NCBI GenBank assembly: GCA_938028745.1
Contig: CALIZL010000050.1
Location: 1-64,000, forward strand
Source: an uncultured Prevotella sp.
GTDB taxonomy: Bacteria > Bacteroidota > Bacteroidia > Bacteroidales > Bacteroidaceae
Length of the DNA stretch: 64,000 bases
Direction of reading: 5' to 3'
Positions 42,954 to 51,636 of this stretch are shown piece after piece (within the stretch, counting starts at the first letter, position 1; every line of letters starts with the position of its first letter). The notes under the pieces were generated by a model that was not told the origin of the DNA, did no database searches, and saw nothing but the letters and a program-made list of their open reading frames with translations. A program made the position numbers and the translations under genes.

Positions 42954-44909
42954 TTATGGGTTCTGTTTCGTTTCTTTTTCAATCAACCTTAGCAGATGTT
43001 CCACCGCATCTTTCTCATCGATGTTCCTTTCAACGCATTCTTTCTTGCGGTAGAGCGACACCTTTCCAGGCCCTGCACCAACATATCCGAAGTCGGCATC
43101 AGCCATTTCGCCCGGTCCGTTTACGATGCAACCCATGATGCCAATCTTCAAACCCTTCATGTGTTTGGTGGCTTCGCGAATGCGGGCGATGGTTGTTCGC
43201 AGGTCGTAAAGCGTGCGACCGCAGCCCGGACAGCTAATGTATTCGGTCTTGGTGGTTCGCAAACGGGCGGCTTGCAGTATGCCAAAGGCCGTGGCATCTA
43301 CCTCTTCGTCGGGCAAGTCGCCGTCGTTCATCAGCCAAATGCCATCCGTAAGCCCGTCAATCATCAGCGGGCCCATGTCGGCAGCGGCTTTTAGCTGGAA
43401 TGTTTCTTTCTCTTCGGCCGTGTGACGGTACATCTGCGCGAACACCACGGGGTTGTTGATGCCTGCCGACCACAACTCGTGAACCAGTGCACGCTGGTCG
43501 CCCACCTTGTTCTTGTGTGTGCTCATGCACACCACCACCACTTCGGGGTGATGTTTAAGGCAAGCCAAATATTCGTCGCTGTTGGCTCCATATTGCAGCA
43601 CAAGGAACTTAACATCTGCCTCGACAAGCGAGATAAAGGGCACGGCATTGTGTGGGAAGATGGGGTACACCAGCTCGTAGGCCTGCGGATTGGTGCTGGC
43701 CAGCTGCATATAGGCGTCGTAGTCCATGATGTAACGGCGCTTTGCCGAGAGGTTTGCGGGCAGATGTCTACCTATATATATGTAATCGGGCGTTTGGTCG
43801 GCGTTGGCCACCACGTGAACCTTATCCTTATCCGTGCGGTTGCTTATCACTACGGGTAGGTTTTCGCCTCCGATGTTGGCCACGGGCGTGGTTGGACGGC
43901 GTTCGGGAGCGGTGTAGTTGAACCCTTTTGCCACCTGAGCCGGTATAGGTAGGTGGCCCGAACGTGCCTCGATGTAATCAACAAGCGCGCGTGCCACGGG
44001 TATTTCGGCCTCTGGGTCTTCGCTAAGCGACACGCGTATGGTGTCGCCGATGCCGTCGGACAGCAGCGTACCGATGCCCACAGCACTCTTAATGCGGCCA
44101 TCTTCGCCCTCGCCAGCCTCAGTAACGCCAAGATGTAAGGGGTAATTCATGTCTTCGAGTCGCATCTGTTGCACCAAAAGGCGCACCGATTGCACCATCA
44201 CCACCGTGTTGGATGCCTTGATGGAGATAACCACATTGCTGAATTGCTCGCGTTTGCAGATGCGTAAGAACTCCATACAACTCTCAACAATGCCCGCAGG
44301 CGTGTCGCCATAGCGACTCATGATGCGGTCGGAGAGCGAACCGTGGTTCACACCAATGCGTACGGCCGTGTTGTTTTCGCGGCAGATATTGAGGAAAGGC
44401 ACAAAGCGTGCATCAATCTTCTTTATCTCTTCGGCATATTCTTCGTCGGTATATTCCAACTGTTTGAAGGTTCGGCCTGGGTCTACATAGTTGCCGGGAT
44501 TTATGCGTACCTTCTCTGCATACAACGCGGCCACGTCGGCTACGTTGGCGTTGAAATGCACGTCGGCCACAAGTGGCGTGTCGTAACCTTTTTGTCTGAG
44601 TGCCGCATTGATGTTGCGCAGGTTCTCGGCCTCGCGCTTTCCTTGGGTGGTAAGTCGCACCAACTCGCCGCCAGCCTGTATAATACGCTCGGCTTGGGCT
44701 GCGCTAGCCTCGGTGTCGTTGGTGTCGGTGGTTGTCATCGACTGCACGCGCACGGGGTTGTTTCCACCCATCGTCACGCTGCCAACGGTTGTTATCGATG
44801 CGTTTCGGCGTTGCAGGTTAAAGAGGTCGATGCCGATGTCACTCCATTCGCCATCTTCTTGTAGGGAAAGAGGGCGTGAAGTATGGTTGTTATCTTGTTC
44901 GTTCATCAT
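42954..44909 (-). CDS. ispG: 4-hydroxy-3-methylbut-2-enyl-diphosphate synthase, long form
   Basis: A 651-residue iron-sulfur enzyme of the MEP isoprenoid pathway. It converts 2-C-methylerythritol 2,4-cyclodiphosphate to HMBPP. The TIM-barrel half (PVRVQSMTTTDTNDTEAS, VADVHFN, VRINPGN) is followed by the large extra domain found in Bacteroidota and plants, then the [4Fe-4S] half with CPGCGRTLYD and GCIVNGPGE. Its long form is about 270 residues larger than the E. coli type, as expected. I start at 44909 (MMNEQDNN). The longer frame to 45062 would add 51 residues (SPFHPFTFSP type) that just translate the GGTGAAAA word repeats. Confidence 0.95.
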   Translation of the reverse strand: MMNEQDNNHTSRPLSLQEDGEWSDIGIDLFNLQRRNASITTVGSVTMGGNNPVRVQSMTTTDTNDTEASAAQAERIIQAGGELVRLTTQGKREAENLRNINAALRQKGYDTPLVADVHFNANVADVAALYAEKVRINPGNYVDPGRTFKQLEYTDEEYAEEIKKIDARFVPFLNICRENNTAVRIGVNHGSLSDRIMSRYGDTPAGIVESCMEFLRICKREQFSNVVISIKASNTVVMVQSVRLLVQQMRLEDMNYPLHLGVTEAGEGEDGRIKSAVGIGTLLSDGIGDTIRVSLSEDPEAEIPVARALVDYIEARSGHLPIPAQVAKGFNYTAPERRPTTPVANIGGENLPVVISNRTDKDKVHVVANADQTPDYIYIGRHLPANLSAKRRYIMDYDAYMQLASTNPQAYELVYPIFPHNAVPFISLVEADVKFLVLQYGANSDEYLACLKHHPEVVVVCMSTHKNKVGDQRALVHELWSAGINNPVVFAQMYRHTAEEKETFQLKAAADMGPLMIDGLTDGIWLMNDGDLPDEEVDATAFGILQAARLRTTKTEYISCPGCGRTLYDLRTTIARIREATKHMKGLKIGIMGCIVNGPGEMADADFGYVGAGPGKVSLYRKKECVERNIDEKDAVEHLLRLIEKETKQNP

Positions 44910-45294
44910 TCGTTTAAAGGGGAAAAGGCGTTTAAAGGTGAAAGGGTGAAAAAGTGAAAAGATGACGTTTAAAGGTGAAAAAGTGAAAGGGTGAAAAGGT
45001 GAAAAGATGCTTCGCCTAACAACTCGTTCACTCGTTAGTTTGTAAACTAGTCTACTTGACATCTTGTCTACCCGTTAACTTGTCCACTCGTTAACTAATC
45101 TATTCGTCAATTCTCTATCTCGTCAACTTGTACACTCGTTAACTAATCCACTTGCCAACTCGTCAACCCTCCATCTTGTCAACTCGTTAACTTGTACACT
45201 CGTTAACCAATCTACTCGTCAACTCTCCATCTTGTCGTCTCGTCAACTTGTACACTCGTCAACTTGTCAACTCGTTAACTTGCTATCATTCGCC
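44910..45294. repeat. GGTGAAAA and GTTAACTCGTC word repeats
   Basis: From 44930 to 45010 the sequence is AAGGTGAAAGGGTGAAAAAG words. From 45010 to 45290 it is CTCGTCAACTTGTACACTCG words. No promoter box is visible, so ispG and purE may be transcribed together. Confidence 0.7.
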
Positions 45295-45801
45295 TTAGTT
45301 TGTCTTAAACTCGTACTTCACTTCGGCCAATTCTTCATTGGCTTTGGTAATCTTTTGTCCCAATGTAGCCTTATATTCGGCCAGTTGTTGCGCCACGTTT
45401 TCGTCTGTCAGGGCCAGCATTTGCACGGCAAGTATGGCGGCATTCATGGCTGCATTAACGCCAACAGTGGCAACGGGAATGCCAGGGGGCATCTGCACGA
45501 TAGACAATAAGGCGTCTAATCCGTCGAGCATGCCTTTGATGGGCACGCCGATAACGGGCAAAGTGGTGGATGCAGCCACAACACCAGGCAGGGCAGCAGC
45601 CATACCAGCGGCCGCAATAATAACCTTTACGCCACGCGCCTTGGCTCCTTTGGCGAAGGCTTCTACGGCATCGGGCGTGCGATGAGCACTGAGGGCGTTC
45701 ACCTCGAAAGGCACTTTCAGGTCGTTAAGCAACTTACATGCTTTCTCCATAACGGGCAAGTCGCTGGTACTGCCCATGATAATGCTTACTGATGGGGTCA
45801 T
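45295..45801 (-). CDS. purE: N5-carboxyaminoimidazole ribonucleotide mutase
   Basis: A 168-residue enzyme of purine synthesis that converts N5-CAIR to CAIR in the cytoplasm. It shows SIIMGSTSDLPVM near the start, the ALSAHRTPD active-site loop, and AAAGMAAALPGVVA. Length and motifs match class I PurE. I start at 45801 (MTPSVSIIMGS); the longer frame to 45849 adds residues coded by an ATATATAT tract. It lies upstream of ispG on the same strand. Confidence 0.95.
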   Translation of the reverse strand: MTPSVSIIMGSTSDLPVMEKACKLLNDLKVPFEVNALSAHRTPDAVEAFAKGAKARGVKVIIAAAGMAAALPGVVAASTTLPVIGVPIKGMLDGLDALLSIVQMPPGIPVATVGVNAAMNAAILAVQMLALTDENVAQQLAEYKATLGQKITKANEELAEVKYEFKTN

Positions 45802-46256
45802 AATATATATATATTTATTAAACCTTATTCGATAAATAAACATCAACAACCAAACACGCCAATCCCACGACCGGCCTCACCCCCAACCCCTCTCCAAGGG
45901 GAGAGGGGCGTGGTATGCCTTGCTGCATCCTTGCGGTGGCACGCGCGCTTGTTTGTTAATCGCTTACTATTTACTTGTTAATCACTAACTATTTACTTAT
46001 TCGTATTTTTACTATTTACCTATTCGTATTTTACCCTTGACTTGGAATATTCCATCATTTGATGGTACATCGCGCCAGTGTTTAATGGCTATGTTCCTGC
46101 GTTTTGCTGTAACGCTTTAGAGAAAACAAGGCTAATCACTCCCCTCTCCCCTTGGAGAGGGGCTGGGGGTGAGGCCAGTTGTGGGGTTGGTTGTGGCCAG
46201 TTGTGGGGTTGGTTATGGCCAGTTGTGGGGTTGGTTGTGGGCTTGTCTCGCGCTGG
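45802..46256. repeat. Two palindromic elements and a 22-bp tandem repeat
   Basis: Palindrome copies lie at about 45870-45918 (forward) and 46130-46183 (reverse). Next to the second, a 22-bp unit containing GGCCAGTTGTGGGGTTGG is repeated three times, with starts at 46173, 46195 and 46217; it seems to be an amplification of the element's own end. The open frame at 46078-46572 runs through these repeats and is not supported. Confidence 0.8.
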
Positions 46257-46865
46257 TTATATCACCACAAACGCGCAGACCATGCCCACAAGAAACCCTG
46301 CTACCACCTGCCAAAGCGAGTGTTGGCGAAGTATCATGCGACTGGTTCCAACCAGTCCGCCCACGATAAACACCAAGCAGAGCCACCAAACGGGGTTGAA
46401 CATGAAGAGAAAAGCAAAGGCCATCAGTCCACCTGCCACGCCGCCAATGGCTGCTGTGTGCGTGGATATCTTCCACCAAACGTTGATAAGCGCGCATACC
46501 ACTTGCACAACGAGGGCGGCAACCAATATGCGAGCCATGAAACGGGGTATCTGCAACACCGACATGAGATAGTAACAGCCGAAGTAACACAATATGGAGA
46601 TGACGTAAGGCACCATGCGCCGCTCCTTATGTCCTAGCTCAATGAGGGTCCATCCCTGATAACGGCGATACAGATGTATCAGTATCGTGGGGATAAATAT
46701 GGTGGCGATATACACCAAGAGCAACACTTCTAGTTTGTAATCCCAAGGCAATTGAGACATGTAACTAAAAGTGAACAACGCTATCAACCCAACAATGGGC
46801 AGATAAAACGGGGTGAAGAGCATGCTCATCATCCGCGCGCCGAATATGATGTTTTTCTCTTTCAT
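46257..46865 (-). CDS. PAP2-like integral membrane protein
   Basis: A 202-residue protein with about six membrane helices. Two short motifs fit the phosphatidic acid phosphatase type 2 superfamily: KISTHTAAIGG (the SxH motif) and GTSRMILRQHSLWQVVAG (the SRxxxxxH motif). The first PAP2 motif (KxxxxxxRP) is weak; the nearest candidate is KERRMVPY. It could remove phosphate from a lipid or undecaprenyl pyrophosphate in the envelope, but the weak first motif makes catalytic activity uncertain. It lies upstream of purE on the same strand, separated by repeats. Confidence 0.75.
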   Translation of the reverse strand: MKEKNIIFGARMMSMLFTPFYLPIVGLIALFTFSYMSQLPWDYKLEVLLLVYIATIFIPTILIHLYRRYQGWTLIELGHKERRMVPYVISILCYFGCYYLMSVLQIPRFMARILVAALVVQVVCALINVWWKISTHTAAIGGVAGGLMAFAFLFMFNPVWWLCLVFIVGGLVGTSRMILRQHSLWQVVAGFLVGMVCAFVVI

Positions 46866-47319
46866 AACTTCGTAGGAGTTAAAGGAGTTAAGGAGTTAAG
46901 GAGTTAAGCCAATGGCATTGCGGCTTTCTCGCTTCTCATCGGCTGTATCGGCCTCACCCCCAACCCCTCTCCAAGGGGAGAGGGGAGTGAAATGCCTGGC
47001 TATTATCAGGTCTTTAATATATCACTTCCTTTCCTTTAGTGTGTAGCTAGCGACTAAACGCTTTGCTGTTTTGGCTCGTAAATCTCATACGACTGATGGG
47101 ACAAATCGAACCAATCGGTGAAATGCACAGTTTAATTAAGTGAACACGCCACTTTTAATGAGTGAAATACACCATTATTAACGGTGTCATCATTTGCGCT
47201 ACCCCACATAGTAACAGGGCTAATCACTCCCCTCTCCCCTTGGAGAGGGGCTGGGGGTGAGGCCGGTAGGGGTTGGGGGTGAGGCCGGTTGTGCGGGTTG
47301 TGGCCGGCTGTGGGTTTTG
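46866..47319. repeat. Word repeats and two to three palindromic elements
   Basis: AAGGAGTTAAGGAGTTAAGG words lie next to the membrane protein start (46870-46910). Palindrome copies lie at about 46948-46993 (forward) and 47217-47290 (reverse, with a partial second copy). The middle (47040-47210) shows nothing I can identify. Confidence 0.75.
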
Positions 47320-48822
47320 TTACCCCTTCCTCAACCTCGCCACTGGCAGTCCCAGCTGTTCCCTATACTTCGCCACAGTGCGGCGGGCGATGGGCAGACC
47401 TTTCTTTGCCAGTTCCTCTTTCAGCAAGTCGTCGCTCAGCGGTTTCTTCTTGTCTTCGTTGTCGATAAGCTCTTTAAGGGCTATTTTTATCTTGCGTGTA
47501 GACAACTCTTCGCCGTCGCCCGTGGTGTAAGCATCTGTAAAGAAGAAACGCAGGGGGAACGTGCCCCACTTAGTTTGTGCGTATTTGATGTTGCTAACGC
47601 GCGAGATGGTAGAGATGTCCAGCCCCGTACGGTCGGCGATGTCTTTGAGAATCATCGGCCGCAGGTCGGCCTCGTCGCCCTCAACAAAGAACTTTCGCTG
47701 TATGTCTATAATGGCCTGCATCGTTACGCTTAGCGTATGTTGCCGTTGCTTGATGGCCTCGATGTAGCCCTGCGCCTTCTCCACCTTCTCCTTTGCATAG
47801 AGCAAGGCCTCCTTTTCGCCTTTCGTCATGTTGGCCTTGTTGTTTCGGTAGTGGTCAACCATGTCGGCGAACGTGGGCGACACCATCAGTCGGGGTATGT
47901 TTCCGCGACTGAGATGGAACGAAACCCCGCCGTCGTCGTCGGTGTCTACGATAAAGTCGGGCGTTATCTGTTGCAAGTTACGCCCTTGCGTCTCGCCCAT
48001 CGATGCCCCCGGCTTAGGGTTCAGCTTTCTAATTTCGGCCTGCACCTCCTGCACCTGCTTGTCGGTAAGTTGCAGTTGCGTTTGTATCGTGTCCCAGTGT
48101 TTCTTAGTAAAGGCGTCGAAACACTCGTCAATCACGCGGCGCATCATTTCCTTTGCCCAGCTTTCAGGCTTTCTTGCAATCTGTATCAGCAAGCATTCTT
48201 TAAGCGAACGCGCGCCAATGCCAGCCGGGTCGAACGTTTGTAGCACGCCAAGCATCCGTTCTATTTCGGACGTTTCCACGTCCAAATTCTGATAAATGGC
48301 CAGTTCGTCGGCAATGGTGTCGAGGTCTTTGCGCAGCAGTCCGTCGTTGTCTAACGACCCGATGAGGTAAAGCAGCACCTGTTCCTCCTCCTCGTTGAGG
48401 TCTATTTCGCCCACTTGCTCTTTCAGCTTATCGTAAAACGAAGTGGTGTCGCCATACACAATCTCCTCGTATTCGGCATTGTTATGGTTCTCCCTGCCGA
48501 ATGTTTCGGGCATTTCATCATCGCGACCGATGTTTTCCAACGCAGCATCCAGAGCCTGTTCGCGTTCTTCGCGTTCCGTCTGCTGGTCAAAATCCTCATC
48601 GCCTTGTTCGTCGTTGCCGGGTGCAGTGTCGTAGTTCTCGGTCTCGTTTGGTTCGTTTGTATCTGTTTCTAGTGCAGGATTGTCGTCCAGTTCGGCAACA
48701 ACGCTCTGTTCCAGTTCGGTAAGCGGCATCTCCAAGAGCCTCACCTGCAACATCTGTTGCTGTGAGAGTCGTTGCACCTGCACTTGTTTTTGCGTTTGTG
48801 TCTGTATGAGCTTTTGTGCCAT
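47320..48822 (-). CDS. rpoN: RNA polymerase sigma-54 factor
   Basis: A 500-residue sigma-54. It has the glutamine-rich activator-interacting N-terminus (KLIQTQTQKQVQVQRLSQQQMLQ), an acidic region II (about 50-120), the core-binding domain (VLQTFDPAGIGARSLKECLLIQ) and, near the C-terminus, the RpoN box ARRTVAKYRE that reads the -24 element. All parts are intact. Sigma-54 needs enhancer-binding ATPases to start transcription. I start at 48822 (MAQKLIQ), the usual N-terminus; a frame to 48882 would add 20 residues rich in Lys/Arg. A consensus promoter lies at 48921-48952. Confidence 0.95.
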   Translation of the reverse strand: MAQKLIQTQTQKQVQVQRLSQQQMLQVRLLEMPLTELEQSVVAELDDNPALETDTNEPNETENYDTAPGNDEQGDEDFDQQTEREEREQALDAALENIGRDDEMPETFGRENHNNAEYEEIVYGDTTSFYDKLKEQVGEIDLNEEEEQVLLYLIGSLDNDGLLRKDLDTIADELAIYQNLDVETSEIERMLGVLQTFDPAGIGARSLKECLLIQIARKPESWAKEMMRRVIDECFDAFTKKHWDTIQTQLQLTDKQVQEVQAEIRKLNPKPGASMGETQGRNLQQITPDFIVDTDDDGGVSFHLSRGNIPRLMVSPTFADMVDHYRNNKANMTKGEKEALLYAKEKVEKAQGYIEAIKQRQHTLSVTMQAIIDIQRKFFVEGDEADLRPMILKDIADRTGLDISTISRVSNIKYAQTKWGTFPLRFFFTDAYTTGDGEELSTRKIKIALKELIDNEDKKKPLSDDLLKEELAKKGLPIARRTVAKYREQLGLPVARLRKG

Positions 48823-48920
48823 AATGCTTGTCACTTCAATGGGTTTTCGCCTTTTGCGCCGCTGTTTTGCACTCGTGCGCAAGCGATAAGTTGTAAGGCG
48901 TGTGTCCCGTTACCTATATG

Positions 48921-48952
48921 CAAAGATAGAAAATAAGCTGCTAACGTACAAA
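48921..48952 (-). promoter_or_regulatory. Promoter of rpoN
   Basis: Minus-strand TTTG (48949-48952), exactly 20 bases, then TATCTTTG (48921-48928): a full match to the Bacteroidota consensus, with a leader of about 95 bases to the rpoN start. Confidence 0.8.
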
Positions 48953-49079
48953 GAGAGTGTGATTTTTGTTTGCTAGATTGTGAGGATTTTAGTTTTATGC
49001 GTTTGTAAGATGGCGGGTAGAGGGGTTGACCCGTTGACGAGTTAACGAGTTGAGAAGTTAACTCGCCTGCTAATCTTTT

Positions 49080-49720
49080 GTCCACTTTTCAGCAAGAATT
49101 TTAACGCAAAAAGTGCCCTTTTTATCCACCAACTGTCCACTTGACCGCAAAAAATCGATTCTCGCAGAGGTTTGTTTTGATGCAAAAAGGGGTTAGATGG
49201 TGAATGCAGTAAAATGAATATTTATTTCAAAACACTGCCATTTGCACCAGTTTCGAGGGTGTTTACTGCTAAATTTACGGCAATATGCCGCTAAACGCAG
49301 TGCGTTTTGATGCAAAATGCACTGCGTTTTGGTGCTAAATGCAACGCGTTTTGGTGCTAAACGCAGGGTAAAATGGTGCAAAATGCAGTGCAATTTGCCG
49401 CTAAACGCAAGGCAAAAAGCATAAAAATACGGTATGATTGTATAAACATAACCTCTCAACACCATTAAAAACATGGCTAAAAAGGACAAAATTTCCGTGA
49501 AAAAGTAGGTTTTTGGGGGTTAAAAGCGAGTTGTTGGGCCTTAAAAATACGAGTTGGCAACCCAAAGAGAAAGGCTAAATGGTGCAAAATGCAGGTTTTG
49601 TTCTTAAAAAAGGACAAGACGAAAGACGTAAAAGGCTAAAAATAGTGGCTATTTACCTGCATCACGACCTATATTTTCGCTAGAAGGGGTTGGCGCGCGG
49701 GTGGTGTTTTGTAAAATAAG
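49080..49720 (+). repeat. Long dispersed repeat LR, copy D
   Basis: A roughly 641-bp element from GTCCACTTTTCAGCAAGAA to TTTTCGCTAGAAGGGG and GTTTTGTAAAA. It has about five 22-bp units (TTTTGGTGCTAAATGCAACG type), CATAAAAATACGG, CCATTAAAAACATGGC and GTTGGCAACCC blocks. The minus-strand frame at 49193-49489 translates the 22-bp units and differs from the frames in the other copies. Confidence 0.87.
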
Positions 49721-50044
49721 TTTTAAGATTTTAAGATTTTGAGGGCGTGAGTTTTTAAGTTGTTTAGTTCGTATGTTCGTACGTTTTTTGAGTGATATGG
49801 GTTTTTAAGGGCGTGCGTTTTTGAGTTATTTAGTTCGTAAGTTCGTGCGTTCTTAAAGTGACATGAGTTTTAAGGGCGTGAGTTTTTGAATTATACTCAC
49901 ACCGATATTGGGAAAGATAACTTTCATCATTGAACACAACAAAGAAGTGATAAGCACCTTTTTTACGCCAACTATCGCGTTGCACTTGGCGCACTGCGCC
50001 CCCTCTTTCCCTTTGAAGTGGGGGTTGTGGTGCAGCCTTATTCT
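49721..50044. repeat. Word repeats after LR copy D
   Basis: Words such as GGGCGTGAGTTTTTAAGTTG and GTTCGTACGTT continue to about 49890. The rest, to the next gene, has no feature I can support. Confidence 0.55.
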
Positions 50045-50428
50045 TTATTGTTGAACCTTACTTTCCCTCGTAACCTCATCCACCATCTTCTCATTTTGGG
50101 TGATTGCGGTAAGCGAGTCGTTCTCAAATCGCAGTGAAGTAGTGAGTATAAACCCTTGTGTCTTAACCCTTACAGCCTCCTTATAATGAAGAACATCAAC
50201 ACGCTTTTCTCCTTCCAGAAACGTGTCTTCGCTGAACGGCTTACCCATTATGCCCCTTACTTCTTTGGTGTTCATGCCAAGCCTAACCTTGTCGCGTGGA
50301 AAATTCGAGGCTGTGGGCACAAAAGCGCAGGCCAAAACAAATACGCTTACGATGCAGGCGCAAAGTGTGGTGTACAACACATTACGTGTTATAGCGCGGT
50401 GTGTGGTGTGTGCTGAGGTTGGTTTCAT
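50045..50428 (-). CDS. BamE/SmpA-like small envelope protein
   Basis: A 127-residue protein with an N-terminal hydrophobic anchor (NVLYTTLCACIVSVFVLACAF), probably a signal or lipoprotein-type segment. The mature part has FPRDKVRLGMNTKEVRGIMGKPFSED, which resembles the SmpA/OmlA (BamE-like) fold, with its typical LGMTxxEVxxxLGxP lead motif. Such proteins are small outer membrane or periplasmic modules. A direct role in BAM is not shown. I start at 50428 because the longer frame (to 50497) adds residues without support. It follows the gene at 50546 by 117 bases and may be in its operon. Confidence 0.65.
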   Translation of the reverse strand: MKPTSAHTTHRAITRNVLYTTLCACIVSVFVLACAFVPTASNFPRDKVRLGMNTKEVRGIMGKPFSEDTFLEGEKRVDVLHYKEAVRVKTQGFILTTSLRFENDSLTAITQNEKMVDEVTRESKVQQ

Positions 50429-50545
50429 ATTGATGTATTTAATAAAAACTTGTTTTGGGGTTGTTTCTCCAAATCTGAATGGCTGCATTGTCAACACTTA
50501 AACGCCGTGCGAAGGCCTTAATCCAAGTTCTTTCTTCAAGAGAGA

Positions 50546-51046
50546 TTAGGAACGCAAGGCTGTGTTATTGCGATGTGGCAGTAGGGCTAATCGCGCCAAT
50601 TTACTTTTGAAGAAGAGGGTGGAGTGAGGTTCTTTGTTCTTCATTTGGAACACATGACTTCGTGGAAACTTTGTTCCTTTCATGTCGGAGAGGTCAACAA
50701 CTGATCTTTTTATAGGCGAATAAGCCACCAACCGACCTTTGTGGGCAAAGATTAAAGTGCAATATTGGTCGGCAAGCGACAAGTTTTCTAGGCTATTAAG
50801 GTCGGAATGGCTAACCTGCAAACCTAGTTGGTGTGGGTCTTGATAAGGAAGAAGGACGTACACGCTGTCCCATTCCTCGTCTTCGTACACGTGTTCCAAG
50901 CAGAGCTTATCGCCGTGAATGGCACATGCCACCGCACGTTCTACGTCTATTTTATTGTTGCAGCAACGGCTGAAGATAAGTGTTACCACCAACAGAAGGC
51001 ACACCACAGCAACCATAATCATTGCGTTTCTTCTTCTCATCGTCAT
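50546..51046 (-). CDS. Membrane-anchored protein of unknown function
   Basis: A 166-residue protein with a basic N-terminus (MTMRRRN) and one strong membrane segment (AMIMVAVVCLLLVVTLIF), followed by RCCNN, which could be a lipid or membrane-edge site. The outer part (about 140 residues) has no motif I recognise; it is polar with VYVLLPYQDPHQLGLQV in the middle and a basic tail. It is preceded by a good promoter (51100-51130), so it is very likely expressed. A start at the second ATG (51040) is equally possible. Confidence 0.65.
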   Translation of the reverse strand: MTMRRRNAMIMVAVVCLLLVVTLIFSRCCNNKIDVERAVACAIHGDKLCLEHVYEDEEWDSVYVLLPYQDPHQLGLQVSHSDLNSLENLSLADQYCTLIFAHKGRLVAYSPIKRSVVDLSDMKGTKFPRSHVFQMKNKEPHSTLFFKSKLARLALLPHRNNTALRS

Positions 51047-51099
51047 CCTTTCGTCTGTGTTTTTTTATAATATGAAGTGATTTGGCCGTAGCCATAGTG

Positions 51100-51130
51100 C
51101 AAATATACGAAAAAAGAGAACACCTTCAAA
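51100..51130 (-). promoter_or_regulatory. Promoter of the unknown membrane protein gene
   Basis: Minus-strand TTTG (51127-51130), 19 bases, then TATATTTG (51100-51107): a full consensus match. The start codon lies about 55 bases downstream. Confidence 0.75.
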
Positions 51131-51312
51131 AAGAAAATTATGTTGTTGTGTTAGGGTCTTGCCTCTCGCCACTTTAACAAGGGGATATAATATCGTGGTC
51201 GGGACTAGTGGATGTGATGAAAAACAACAAGTTGTTATGTATATTTTTCTCTCCAAAATGCAAAACAAGCACATTAGCAGCCGCTTTGCATTTCGGGGAG
51301 AAAACTTTTTAG

Positions 51313-51320
51313 TAACTTTG
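51313..51320 (+). promoter_or_regulatory. Likely -7 box of leuS
   Basis: TAACTTTG matches the -7 consensus. The upstream TTTG is 24 bases away, which is longer than usual. If used, the leader is about 310 bases long and consists almost wholly of word repeats. Confidence 0.45.
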
Positions 51321-51339
51321 CGGTTGATAAGACGGCTAG

Positions 51340-51612
51340 AGGTGAAAAGGGCGGTTAAAGGTGAAAGGGTGAAAAAGTGAAAAGGTGAAAAAATGGCTTC
51401 GCCCCTTTAAAGGTGAAAGAGTGAAAATGTGAAAAGGCTTTTAAAGGTGAAAAAGTGAAAGGGTGAAAAGGTGAAAAGATGGCTGCGCCCATTAAACTTG
51501 TCAGCCAAAAGGCAGGTTCGACAACTTACATACTTACAACCTTATAAGCCCACTTGGCAACTCATAAACTTAACAACTCATAGCCTTACAAACTCATTCG
51601 TCAACAATTTGA
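51340..51612. repeat. Word repeats in the leuS leader
   Basis: AAGGTGAAAGGGTGAAAAAG words with GATGGCTGCGCCC (the same unit as the 44-bp minisatellite) run to about 51490, then CAACTTACATACTTACAACC words run up to the leuS start. Confidence 0.75.
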
Positions 51613-51636
51613 ATAAGAATAAATAAATAAAACAAG

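Noticed and set aside
46078..46637. Overlapping plus-strand frames of 150-160 residues
   Set aside because: They consist of translated palindrome and 22-bp repeats, then run antisense to the PAP2-like membrane protein, which has clear helices and motifs.
48831..49085. 84-residue frame upstream of rpoN
   Set aside because: It covers the consensus rpoN promoter and word repeats and has no recognisable domain.
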